Shown here in pieces: positions 25,518-33,604 of a stretch of 64,000 nt of DNA (the stretch's first letter is position 1; the number at the start of each line of letters is the position of its first letter). This DNA is from Bog-473 sp963777485 (lineage in GTDB: Bacteria; Actinomycetota; Acidimicrobiia; Acidimicrobiales; RAAP-2): positions 1,364,001-1,428,000 of the forward strand of contig CAVZQP010000001.1 of the NCBI GenBank assembly GCA_963777485.1. The letters run 5' to 3'. Under the pieces are notes generated by a model that was given only the letters and a program-made list of their open reading frames with translations, had not been told where the DNA came from and searched no databases. The position numbers and the translations under genes were made by a program.

Positions 25518-25856
25518 GTGACTCCTCGTCGTGCGCGGCCCGGGGCAGAGCCTGCGCTGCGTTTGCAAAAGTTTACCATTCGGTCGCGTGATGGCCCCGG
25601 TTGGGGCGGGGCGTTCATGGCGGGGCGCGGGGTCGCCGGCGGGCGCTGAAGGGGTGGCGGTGCGTCGTCGCTGGTCGGCGGGTCGGTTGGTGCCGGACGG
25701 GGCGCTGACGGGCTGGACGGGGCGGTGCCGGGCGGCGGAGGTCCTCGGTTAGCCTCGCCTCGATGTGGCCGGGCCGGGGCCTGTGGCTTGCGGCCACGCA
25801 CGGGCACGCAGGGGCAGAGGTACGCGACGGCACGCGAGGGGCTGTGAGGAGGTGAC
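25518..25856. other. Divergent intergenic region between pgsA and a GT2 gene
   Basis: No gene is supported here. The first 60 bases from pgsA hold the only A+T-rich patch, including TTTACCAT; on the minus strand it gives TAAACT, a possible -10 for the pgsA operon. The remainder is G-rich and carries short open frames without ribosome binding sites. Confidence 0.4.
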
Positions 25857-26705
25857 GTGACGGAGGCGGTGTCCGAGCCACTGGACGGCGACCAGCCGCC
25901 GCAGCCGCAGCGGCAGCCGGACAGCAGGGTGCTCCCCGATCCGACGCTCGACGTCTCCATCGTGGTGCCCTACTACAACCCGGGCGCGCGGTTGCGCTCG
26001 ACCGTCGAGCACATGGTGCGGGTCCTGGACGCGTCGGGCATGCGCTTCGAGATCATCACGGTGTCCGACGGCTCGACCGACGGGAGTCCCTTCACGCTGG
26101 TGGAGTTCCCCGAGACGGTCGTGCGGCGCATGGAATTCGAGACCAACGCGGGCAAGGGGTATGCGCTGCGGGCGGGACTGGGGCAGGGGCGGGGGCGGTA
26201 TCTGGGGTTCATCGACGCGGACGGTGACATCTCGCCGGAGTTCCTGGCCCCGTTCGTGACCATCATGCGGACCGAGGAGCCCGACATCATCATCGGCAGC
26301 AAGCGGCACCCGTGGTCGGTGGTGCACTATCCCCCGCTACGCCGGCTCTACTCGTGGGGCTATCAGCACCTCATCCACCTCTTGTTCAGGCTGAAGGTGA
26401 AGGACACGCAGGTGGGGATCAAGCTGGTCGACCGCCGCGTGATCGCGGACGTCCTGCCGCTGCTGCGCGAGAGTCGTTTCGCTCTGGACCTGGAGCTGCT
26501 CGTGCTGGCACACCGGCTCGGCTACACGAAGATCGTCGAGGCGCCGGTCCGCATCGACGAGCGTTTCGGCAGCACGATCTCCGTGAAGGCGGTGTGGCGC
26601 CTGCTGGTCGACACGCTGGGGTTGTTCGTGCGCTACTCCGTACGCCACGAGTACGACGCGGCGCTGCGGGCGCGGCTGGACGGGGCGGACGGGGCGGGCC
26701 GGTAG
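25857..26705 (+). CDS. GT2 family glycosyltransferase (polyprenyl-phosphate sugar synthase-like)
   Basis: This 282-residue GT-A enzyme resembles dolichyl/polyprenyl-phosphate glucose or mannose synthases. It has SIVVPYYNPG, the metal-binding region FIDADGDISPEFLAPF, GSKRHPWS and the acceptor-side QVGIKLVDRRV with LDLELLVLAHRLGY. The hydrophilic N-terminus (about 30 residues) is Pro/Gln-rich. No TM segment follows the catalytic domain. The GTG at 25857 has a strong GGAGGTGAC site. Its product could serve the envelope pathway that includes the divergent pgsA-patA-pimA operon, but the sugar is unknown. Confidence 0.88.
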   Translation: MTEAVSEPLDGDQPPQPQRQPDSRVLPDPTLDVSIVVPYYNPGARLRSTVEHMVRVLDASGMRFEIITVSDGSTDGSPFTLVEFPETVVRRMEFETNAGKGYALRAGLGQGRGRYLGFIDADGDISPEFLAPFVTIMRTEEPDIIIGSKRHPWSVVHYPPLRRLYSWGYQHLIHLLFRLKVKDTQVGIKLVDRRVIADVLPLLRESRFALDLELLVLAHRLGYTKIVEAPVRIDERFGSTISVKAVWRLLVDTLGLFVRYSVRHEYDAALRARLDGADGAGR

Positions 26706-26772
26706 TCCGGCGTAGGTACGGCGTACGATTCGGGCACCACCCGGTGTTTGGCGATTGGCGACAGGAGGGCCG

Positions 26773-27327
26773 GTGGGACGCGACCGTTCAGAAGGAGGCA
26801 TCGGCAGCCTCGGCACCATGTTCGGCCTGGCCGCGCTGTTGGTGGTCCTGCTCATTGTGTCCATCGTCGTTGCGGCCACGCTGCCGTCCCCGAAGACGAC
26901 CACCACCACGAGCACGTCGTCGGTGCCGGCCCGCGAAGGGACGAACCAGGCGACCTCCCGCGAACAATCCACGACGACCACGGCGGCGACTGGCCTGGGG
27001 GCGGCCGGGTTGGCGGTCGGCGCCGCCTGCCGGTCCGACGTGTCGGACGTGCAGACCGCACTGGCCGCATACCAGGCGTCGAACGGCTCGTACCCCGCCC
27101 CGCCTGCGGGCTGGAGCGTCACTTCCTACCCCACCAACTTCGGCCCCCTGACGAACGCGCCGCCGCCCGGACCGTTCCTCAAGATGCCGCCGGGCGACAA
27201 CCACTACGTGATCTTGTGGGACTCCTCGGGCCGTATCTGGGTCGAGCCGCCGGGCACGTTCTCGCCGACCTACGACGCGGCGAACGACGGCACCAACCCC
27301 TCCACCTGCAGCCGGGTGGCCCGCTGA
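26773..27327 (+). CDS. Membrane-anchored protein with pseudopilin-like C-terminal domain
   Basis: This 184-residue protein has one TM segment at about 12-38 and an extracytoplasmic Thr/Ser-rich linker (about 43-75). The globular end contains CRSDVSDVQTALAAYQASNG followed by SYPAPPAGW. That helix-plus-YPA pattern resembles the core of type II secretion GspG or type IV pilins after their N-terminal helix, but there is no prepilin peptidase site next to the TM. Two cysteines could form a disulphide. GGAGG lies four bases before the GTG at 26773. TACGAT at 26724-26729 is a possible -10. No pilus genes are nearby. Function unknown. Confidence 0.72.
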   Translation: MGRDRSEGGIGSLGTMFGLAALLVVLLIVSIVVAATLPSPKTTTTTSTSSVPAREGTNQATSREQSTTTTAATGLGAAGLAVGAACRSDVSDVQTALAAYQASNGSYPAPPAGWSVTSYPTNFGPLTNAPPPGPFLKMPPGDNHYVILWDSSGRIWVEPPGTFSPTYDAANDGTNPSTCSRVAR

Positions 27328-27422
27328 GGGTCCCGGGGGCCTGAGCGAGGCCGGGCGGGCGGTCGTACACTCGGAGTTCCGAGAGCCAGTCAGGCCCGGT
27401 ATCTGCACAGGGGAGGGACCAG

Positions 27423-29516
27423 GTGCCACACGACCCGACCGCCATCCGCAACGTTGCCCTCGTCGGGCATCACGGTGCGGGCAAGACGACCCTGGCCGAG
27501 GCGCTGCTGGCGGTAACCGGGGCTATCGCGCGACGTGGATCGGTGGAGAAGGGCACCACGGTGATGGACTTCGAGCCCGAAGAAGTGGCGCGCCAGCTCA
27601 CCATCTCGACGAGCCTCGCCCCGTTCACGGTGAACGGGGTCAAGGTGAACCTCCTGGACACGCCGGGGTACGCCGACTTCGCGAGCGAGATGGTCACCGC
27701 GCTGTCCAATGTGGACCTGGCCGTGGTCGTGGTGAGCGCGACCGACGGCGTCCAGGCCCAGACCGAGGACGCCTGGCGGGCCGCCGCCCGGCTCGGGGTG
27801 CCCCGGGTCGTCGTCGTCAACAAGCTGGACCGGGAGCGTGCGGACTTCGACCGCACGCTGGCGCAGATCCGGGAGACATTCGGGGCCGGCGTGGCGCCGG
27901 TCGAGCTGCCCATCGGGCACGAGGCCGAGTTCCACGGCGTGATCGACCTTCTCGACGACACGGCGACGCACTACGACAACGCGGCCGCGGCGGGCGGGGT
28001 GGACGGGACCGTGCCGCCGGCGGGGCACGAGGGCCCGATCCCCGACGACCTGGTCGACGAGGAGCACGCCGTGCACGAGCAGCTCGTCGAGGGCATCGTG
28101 GTCGGCGACGACGACCTGATGGAGCGCTACCTCAACGGCGAGACGCTCGACTACGCGGAGCTCGAGAAGAGCCTGGCCGGCGGCGTGGCCTCGGCGAGCG
28201 TGTTCCCGGTGCTGTGCTGCTCGGCCGCCAGCGGCGTGGGAGTGGACCGGCTGGCCCGCCTGATCGAGGAGCTGTGCCCGAGCCCGGCCTCACGGCCGTC
28301 CGTGCTGGCCACCGCCGGCACCGAGACGGTGGAGATCCCCTCGGACCCCAGCGGGCAGACCGTTCTCACCGTGACCAAGACGTTCAACGACGGCCACACC
28401 GGCAAGATTTCGCTCTGCAAGGTGATCTCGGGCACCCTGCAGCCGGACACGGTGCTGGTGAACTCGCGCAGCCGGGAGGAGGAGCGGCTGCACGCGCTCC
28501 AGAGCATCACCGGGCACGCCACCGCGCCGGCGACGACGGTCGCGGCGGGCGACTTCGTGGCGGTACCACGCCTGAACGGGACCCGGACGGGCGACACCCT
28601 GGCGCCGAAGGGCCAGCCGATCTCGGTCCCCGCGCCCGACCTGGCGGCGCCGGCGCTGCAGGTCGCGGTGAAGCCCGCGACGCGGGCCGACGACGACAAG
28701 CTGATGTCGGCGTTGCAGCGGCTCTGCGACGAGGACCCGGCGCTCACGGTGAGCCGCGACGACGAGACGCACCAGACGATCCTCGGGGTGAGCGGCGAGG
28801 TGCATCTCGGCGTGACGCTCGAGCGGCTGGAGCGCAAGTGCAACGTGCACGTCGAACGCGAGGAATTGCGCATCCCCTACCGCGAGACCATCACGAGAAC
28901 GGCGGCCGCGGAGGGCAAGCACAAGAAGCAGTCGGGCGGCCACGGGCAGTTCGGCGTGTGCCACCTCCGCCTCGAGCCGCTGTCGCGGGGTGAGGGCTTC
29001 GCGTTCCGCGACGAGGTCGTGGGCGGCGCCATCCCGCGCCAGTACATCCCGGCGGTGGAGAAGGGCGTGCTCGAGACGTTCGCCCTGGGCGGCCTCTACG
29101 GCTACCCGGTCGTCGACGTCTCGGTGACGGTGGACGACGGCAAAGCCCACTCGGTCGACTCCAACGAGGTCAGCTTCAAGATGGCGGCGGCGCAGGCCAT
29201 CAAGGCGGCCATGGCGGAGGCGGGCCCGGTCGTGCTCGAGCCGATCAGCAAGCTCGTCGTGACCATCCCCGACGACTGCCAGGGCGACGTGCTCGGCGAC
29301 CTGAGCTCGCGGCGGGCGAGGATCGTGGGGACCGACCAGGCCGACCACGACGGCTACCAGACGGTGACGGCCACCGTGCCGATGGCTGAGATCACCCGGT
29401 ACGCGGTGGACCTGCGTGCGCTCACCGGCGGGCGCGGCTCGTTTTCAGCGACGCACGAACGCTACGACGCGGTGCCCGATCACCTCATGTCGTCGATCCC
29501 CAAATTGGAGAGCTGA
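27423..29516 (+). CDS. EF-G-like translational GTPase (FusA2 type)
   Basis: This 697-residue protein has the full five-domain architecture of elongation factor G. It has the G1 motif GHHGAGKTTL, G3 DTPGYADF, G4 NKLDRERADF, domain II, and the C-terminal domain IV/V with GGHGQFGVC and GGLYGYPVVDV. The switch regions and shortened N-terminal domain mark it as the paralogue found in many actinobacteria (FusA2) rather than the main fusA, and no rpsL/rpsG/tuf neighbours are present. Its role may be ribosome recycling or stress translation. It starts at GTG 27423 with GGGAGGGACC upstream. TACACT at 27366-27371 could be a -10. Confidence 0.9.
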   Translation: MPHDPTAIRNVALVGHHGAGKTTLAEALLAVTGAIARRGSVEKGTTVMDFEPEEVARQLTISTSLAPFTVNGVKVNLLDTPGYADFASEMVTALSNVDLAVVVVSATDGVQAQTEDAWRAAARLGVPRVVVVNKLDRERADFDRTLAQIRETFGAGVAPVELPIGHEAEFHGVIDLLDDTATHYDNAAAAGGVDGTVPPAGHEGPIPDDLVDEEHAVHEQLVEGIVVGDDDLMERYLNGETLDYAELEKSLAGGVASASVFPVLCCSAASGVGVDRLARLIEELCPSPASRPSVLATAGTETVEIPSDPSGQTVLTVTKTFNDGHTGKISLCKVISGTLQPDTVLVNSRSREEERLHALQSITGHATAPATTVAAGDFVAVPRLNGTRTGDTLAPKGQPISVPAPDLAAPALQVAVKPATRADDDKLMSALQRLCDEDPALTVSRDDETHQTILGVSGEVHLGVTLERLERKCNVHVEREELRIPYRETITRTAAAEGKHKKQSGGHGQFGVCHLRLEPLSRGEGFAFRDEVVGGAIPRQYIPAVEKGVLETFALGGLYGYPVVDVSVTVDDGKAHSVDSNEVSFKMAAAQAIKAAMAEAGPVVLEPISKLVVTIPDDCQGDVLGDLSSRRARIVGTDQADHDGYQTVTATVPMAEITRYAVDLRALTGGRGSFSATHERYDAVPDHLMSSIPKLES

Positions 29517-29520
29517 GACC

Positions 29521-29919
29521 TCAGAGTTCGGGACGGTCTTGCCTGATCCAGGAGACCGCCCTCACCAGGTTCGACACCCCAAGCACGATTGCAACGACGG
29601 CGAACGGTACGCCCCGCTTGTCGCTCGACGCGCTGCGCAACCGGTTCAGTGAGCGATAGCCCAGGGCCACCCCGGTCATCGACTCCACCTGGACACCGAG
29701 GAAACGCCTGAACCCCCTCGCCCGGCTCTGGTCCCAGCCGACACGCAGGCGGAAGAGCGAGACGAAGCCCAGGATCGAGATCCCGGCCGCGGCGATGGCC
29801 AGGCCGGTTTCACGACGAAGGTCCTCGGCTTCCGGCATGGGTTCGCCGCCGACCTCCCCACTGGCCCCACTGGCCCCGTCACTCTCCGACATCGCCGGTG
29901 GGGCACCCTCCTCGCTCAT
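29521..29919 (-). CDS. Small two-TM membrane protein, unknown
   Basis: This 132-residue protein has an acidic, Ser/Gly/Ala-rich cytoplasmic start, a TM segment with GLAIAAAGISILGFVSLF, a basic middle region with WDQSRARGFRRFLG, and a second hydrophobic segment with PFAVVAIVLGVSNLV. No family is recognised. I chose the ATG at 29919 because a long purine-rich binding site (GGAGAGGAGAAG) lies just before it. An earlier ATG at 29946 overlaps the SulP stop as ATGA. It is co-transcribed with the SulP transporter and could be a small partner of it. Confidence 0.7.
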   Translation of the reverse strand: MSEEGAPPAMSESDGASGASGEVGGEPMPEAEDLRRETGLAIAAAGISILGFVSLFRLRVGWDQSRARGFRRFLGVQVESMTGVALGYRSLNRLRSASSDKRGVPFAVVAIVLGVSNLVRAVSWIRQDRPEL

Positions 29920-29942
29920 CGTCTTCTCCTCTCCTCGAGGGC

Positions 29943-31691
29943 TCATTCTGTCGCACCTTCTTCCTGGATCGCCGTGAGTGCCGCGTCCAGGCTCGGGTAA
30001 ATGTGCTGCTGGTCGATTTGATCGAACAATTCGTAGTTTCGGAGCAGCGTCTGCAGCCTGCTCCGCAGCTCCACGAAAGCAAGGTGGACGCCGCGTGCGT
30101 TGAGCTCCCGGTCCAGTTGCTCGAGCATCTGAGCCGCCGACACGTCGATGTCGGTGATGGCCTCGCACTGGACCACGACCCACGACAGATCTCGCGAGCT
30201 CGCCGCGTGCCGTACCTGCGTCCGGAACGACGAGCTATTGGCGAAGAAGAGCGGCGCCTCCCAGCGGTAGACCAGAACGCCGGGGACCTGGCGCGCCTCC
30301 GGGACACGCTCGATGTTGTGCCACTCTGCCGGCGCCCCCGTCCGGCCAAGGACGGCGCCGTGGGGTTGCCATCCCCGGCGGAAATACATGGCCACGGCCA
30401 GAGCGATTGCGATCACAATTCCCTGGAGGACGCCGAGGACGATCACACCCAGGCTCGCGATCAGCGAGAGTACGAACGCGCTCTTACGGACGCGCCAGTA
30501 GCGCACGAGAGCCCGCAGATCGAGCAGTGACAGGGCGGCGCCGATCAGCACGGCGGCGAGCGCCGACTGGGGAAGATCCGACACCAGCGAGTTGAAGAAC
30601 AGCAACATGACGGCGACGATGACGCCGCCGACCACCGAGGCCAATTGGCTCTTCGCGCCCGCCTGCTCGACAACGGCCGTCCGAGACCCGCTGGTGGAGA
30701 TCGCGAAGCCCTGCAGGCATCCGGCCGCCAGGTTCGCGGCGCCGATCCCGATCATCTCCTGATTCGGGTCGACCTCCTCGCCACGGCGAGCGCCGAAGCT
30801 CGACGAGGTGGCGATCGTGTCGGCCAACGAGACCAACGTGATTCCCACAGCGGCGATCATGAGGGGCCCGATGTCGGAGAACTTCGTCCAGGGAACCGAT
30901 GGGCGCGGGATCCCCCTCGGGAGGCTGCCCACGGTCGTCACGCCGTGCGCATGGAGATCGAACACGGCGGAGACGACTGTCGCCAGCACGATCCCGACGA
31001 GCACGGCCGGGAGCGTGCGGGTGAACCTCGGGAGCACAAGGAGGATCGCCAGGACCACCAGCCCGATCGCGAGCGCCCAACCCACGGTACCGCCGAGACC
31101 CTGGAAGAACGCTTTAACCTCCGGGCCGAATCCCTCGGCGTCGGTCGAAAAGCCGAAGAGTTTGGGGAGCTGGCCGACGATGATCACCAACGCGAGGCCG
31201 TTCATGTACCCCACCTGTACCTCGTTGGACAGGAGGTCGGCGACGAACCCCAGGCGGGCGACGCCCATGCCGACTTCGATCAGCCCGACGATGACCGCCA
31301 ACATCCCCGCCAACGCGATGGCGCGATGGCTGTCGCCTGCGACGAGCAACGGAAGAAGGGCAGCGAAGATCATCGGCGAGATCGAAGAGTCGGGACCGAG
31401 GACCAGGACCCTCGACGGGCCGAACACGGCGTAGCCGAGCAGGCAGGCGATGGTGGTGTACAAGCCGGTCACGGGCGGCAGTCCGGCAAGTTCCGCGTAA
31501 GCCATGCCCTGTGGCACGAGGATGGCGGCCAGGACGACCCCCGCCAGAGCGTCCTTGCGCAGCCACCGGCGATCGTACGTGCGCACCACGCGAACGCCGG
31601 GAACCCAACGGTCGATTCCACTTGGTGCGGCGATGAGGTGCGGGTCGTCGCTCACGAAGACTTCGGGACCATCGCCATGGCGCGCGTCCAT
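29943..31691 (-). CDS. SulP-family anion transporter with STAS domain
   Basis: This 582-residue inner-membrane transporter probably carries sulphate, bicarbonate or dicarboxylate. The 14-helix domain includes the family motif VPQGMAYAELAGLPPVTGLYTT and the central NQEMIGIGAANLAAGCLQGF. The C-terminal STAS domain (about 460-582) contains VQCEAITDIDVSAAQML. The ion cannot be deduced. I keep the ATG at 31691; a GTG at 31652 is possible. Only 39 bases separate it from the divergent lipid-kinase gene, so the promoters overlap. Confidence 0.92.
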   Translation of the reverse strand: MDARHGDGPEVFVSDDPHLIAAPSGIDRWVPGVRVVRTYDRRWLRKDALAGVVLAAILVPQGMAYAELAGLPPVTGLYTTIACLLGYAVFGPSRVLVLGPDSSISPMIFAALLPLLVAGDSHRAIALAGMLAVIVGLIEVGMGVARLGFVADLLSNEVQVGYMNGLALVIIVGQLPKLFGFSTDAEGFGPEVKAFFQGLGGTVGWALAIGLVVLAILLVLPRFTRTLPAVLVGIVLATVVSAVFDLHAHGVTTVGSLPRGIPRPSVPWTKFSDIGPLMIAAVGITLVSLADTIATSSSFGARRGEEVDPNQEMIGIGAANLAAGCLQGFAISTSGSRTAVVEQAGAKSQLASVVGGVIVAVMLLFFNSLVSDLPQSALAAVLIGAALSLLDLRALVRYWRVRKSAFVLSLIASLGVIVLGVLQGIVIAIALAVAMYFRRGWQPHGAVLGRTGAPAEWHNIERVPEARQVPGVLVYRWEAPLFFANSSSFRTQVRHAASSRDLSWVVVQCEAITDIDVSAAQMLEQLDRELNARGVHLAFVELRSRLQTLLRNYELFDQIDQQHIYPSLDAALTAIQEEGATE

Positions 31692-31730
31692 CTACTATTT
31701 CGGAAAAAGAGGGACGTCAGGAGGGTCAAC

Positions 31731-33101
31731 GTGCCGGACAATGCACGGCGCGATGGGATGGGGAGCGCGAGCAACGCACCTGCACGCGCGCGGCTGCTCG
31801 CCTGCACTTCACTGTTGGCCGGAACACTGCTCCTCGTTCTCGTTGTCGTGTTCGTCGTCCGCAACGCGCTCTTTGTGGTTCTGGGGCTGTTGGGGGTCGT
31901 CTCGGCCGTCGCCGGGGGCTGGTGCGTCATCACCAGCAGCCGTTCCACGCGCCGCGCCATCGGCATCGCAGGCGTCGTGCTCGGTGCCGCCGTCCTTGCC
32001 ATCGCCGTATTCGGTGCCGGCCACGAAGACTGGGCGTCCGTCGTCCGCTTGTTCGCAGCGCTCGCCCTGCTCGCCGTCGCGATCCTCACCGGCCGGGCCG
32101 CGCTCACCCAGCACCTCGCTGCCTCGTCGCTCGTGTCGGCTCACGTCGCGCCACCGCTCCATCCTGTCCTGCTCTGCAACCCCTGGTCTGGAGGGGGAAA
32201 AGTCCAGCGATTCGATATCGAGGCTTTGGCCAGATCCCTCGGGGTCGACACGCGCATGCTCGACCATGGGCTCGATCTGGCGGTGTTGGCGCGCACCGCA
32301 ATCGCCGAGGGGGCCGACTGCCTGGGCATGGCGGGCGGAGACGGTTCGCAAGCTCTCGTCGCATCGCTCGCGGTCGAACACGACCTTCCGTTCGTTTGCG
32401 TCTCTGCCGGAACGCGGAATCATTTCGCGCTCGACCTGGGACTTGATCGGGACGATCCGCGCCACAGCGTGTATGCGTTTCGCGACGCTCTCGAGAGGCG
32501 GGTCGACTATGCAACGGTCAACGACCGATTCTTCGTGAACAACGTGTCATTGGGCGTGTACGCCACGATCGTCCAGCAGCCGGAGTACCGCGATGCGAAG
32601 GCTCACACTACCCAACAGCTCTTGCCGGCGCTGCTGGGCGGCCAAGAACCGTTCGACCTCCAGTTCGTCACTCCGGACGGACAGGAGATCGATGGTGCTT
32701 TCCTGATCATGGTTTCGAACAACCCCTACGTCTTGAGCGCATCGCCCGACGCGGCACAGCGACGCAGCCTCGATTCGGGACGTCTCGGCGTGTTCGCGGT
32801 GAGCACCCGCACCGGAGCACAAGCAGCCGAGGTCATCACGTTGGCCTTGACCGGCCGGGCGAATGTCAGCCCTCATGCCCACGTGTTCGACTGTGAGCAG
32901 TTCGTCGTGCATTCCCGATCGGGCACTGCGTTCGCGGGCATCGACGGCGAAGCGCTCGAGCTCCCGACGCCGCTCCGATTTCAGATCCACCCCGGCGGGC
33001 TGCGGATGCTCGTACCCGAGGGGAACGCGGAGCTCTCCCTCCGCCGCCGGGCCCGCGACGTCCGTCTGCGGGACCTCGTCAGGATGGCCAGAGGCGTCTG
33101 A
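31731..33101 (+). CDS. Diacylglycerol kinase-family protein with N-terminal membrane domain
   Basis: This 456-residue protein has four TM segments in the first 140 residues, then a diacylglycerol-kinase catalytic domain. That domain has LLCNPWSGGGKVQRF, the nucleotide loop GMAGGDGSQ, and SAGTRNHFALDLGLD, plus the later FVNNVSLGVYATIV and GIDGEAL. The catalytic signature GGDGS is intact. Relatives phosphorylate diacylglycerol or other lipids; a membrane-fused form is less common. AGGAGGG lies eight bases before the GTG at 31731. TACTAT at 31693-31698 is a possible -10. A perfect 16-base palindrome at 33114-33129 just after the stop could help end transcription. Confidence 0.87.
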   Translation: MPDNARRDGMGSASNAPARARLLACTSLLAGTLLLVLVVVFVVRNALFVVLGLLGVVSAVAGGWCVITSSRSTRRAIGIAGVVLGAAVLAIAVFGAGHEDWASVVRLFAALALLAVAILTGRAALTQHLAASSLVSAHVAPPLHPVLLCNPWSGGGKVQRFDIEALARSLGVDTRMLDHGLDLAVLARTAIAEGADCLGMAGGDGSQALVASLAVEHDLPFVCVSAGTRNHFALDLGLDRDDPRHSVYAFRDALERRVDYATVNDRFFVNNVSLGVYATIVQQPEYRDAKAHTTQQLLPALLGGQEPFDLQFVTPDGQEIDGAFLIMVSNNPYVLSASPDAAQRRSLDSGRLGVFAVSTRTGAQAAEVITLALTGRANVSPHAHVFDCEQFVVHSRSGTAFAGIDGEALELPTPLRFQIHPGGLRMLVPEGNAELSLRRRARDVRLRDLVRMARGV

Positions 33102-33163
33102 GCAGGGTGAGCAGCGTCGCCGGCGACGCCGCGCAAGCCCGAGGTTCGTGCACCAGTGGGTCC

Positions 33164-33604
33164 TCAGAACGGGTGCGTGTGCGCGAAACGCACCGGCAGC
33201 TTCGTCAGGATCACCGTTCCGAGCAGCTTGTTGCCGGGCGTGGCCACCACGACCACGGCCAGCTTGCCCGCGGTGTGGCCGAGTGGTTTCATCACCATTC
33301 CCTTCGTGAAGGTCCCGGTGTAACCGGCGAGACAGACTGCCTGCGTCTTGGGCGCCTGGGTGACGAGGAACCCGTAGAGCCGCGGGGCGATCCCCTTGAG
33401 CCCGGTGACCGTGTATTTGCGTATCCCCTCGAGATGTCCGTGTCCGTCCACCGCCTTGGCCGCCGTCGGCAACGCCAGGTAGCACGACTCGTCTGTGGTC
33501 CCGAGCCCCACCCGCGCCGACGAACACCCGGCCAGCAGCAATGTGATCAGGACAAGGCCACACAACCCCGTCAGCACGGAACGCCACCGTCGGCCCCGGA
33601 TCAC
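33164..33604 (-). CDS. Putative lipoprotein, unknown function
   Basis: This 146-residue protein has a basic start, a hydrophobic core and a lipobox LLLAGC with Cys27 as the likely lipidated residue. The mature part has two further cysteines (in DESCYLAL and TQAVCLAGY) that could form a disulphide, and a region rich in beta-strand residues. No family is recognised. The GTG at 33604 overlaps the stop of the upstream integral membrane gene by four bases, so the two are co-expressed and may act together at the cell surface. Confidence 0.75.
   Translation of the reverse strand: MIRGRRWRSVLTGLCGLVLITLLLAGCSSARVGLGTTDESCYLALPTAAKAVDGHGHLEGIRKYTVTGLKGIAPRLYGFLVTQAPKTQAVCLAGYTGTFTKGMVMKPLGHTAGKLAVVVVATPGNKLLGTVILTKLPVRFAHTHPF

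Noticed and set aside
33114..33129. Perfect palindrome GCGTCGCCGGCGACGC between convergent genes
   Set aside because: Could assist termination for both genes, but there is no T-tract and such palindromes are common at this GC content.
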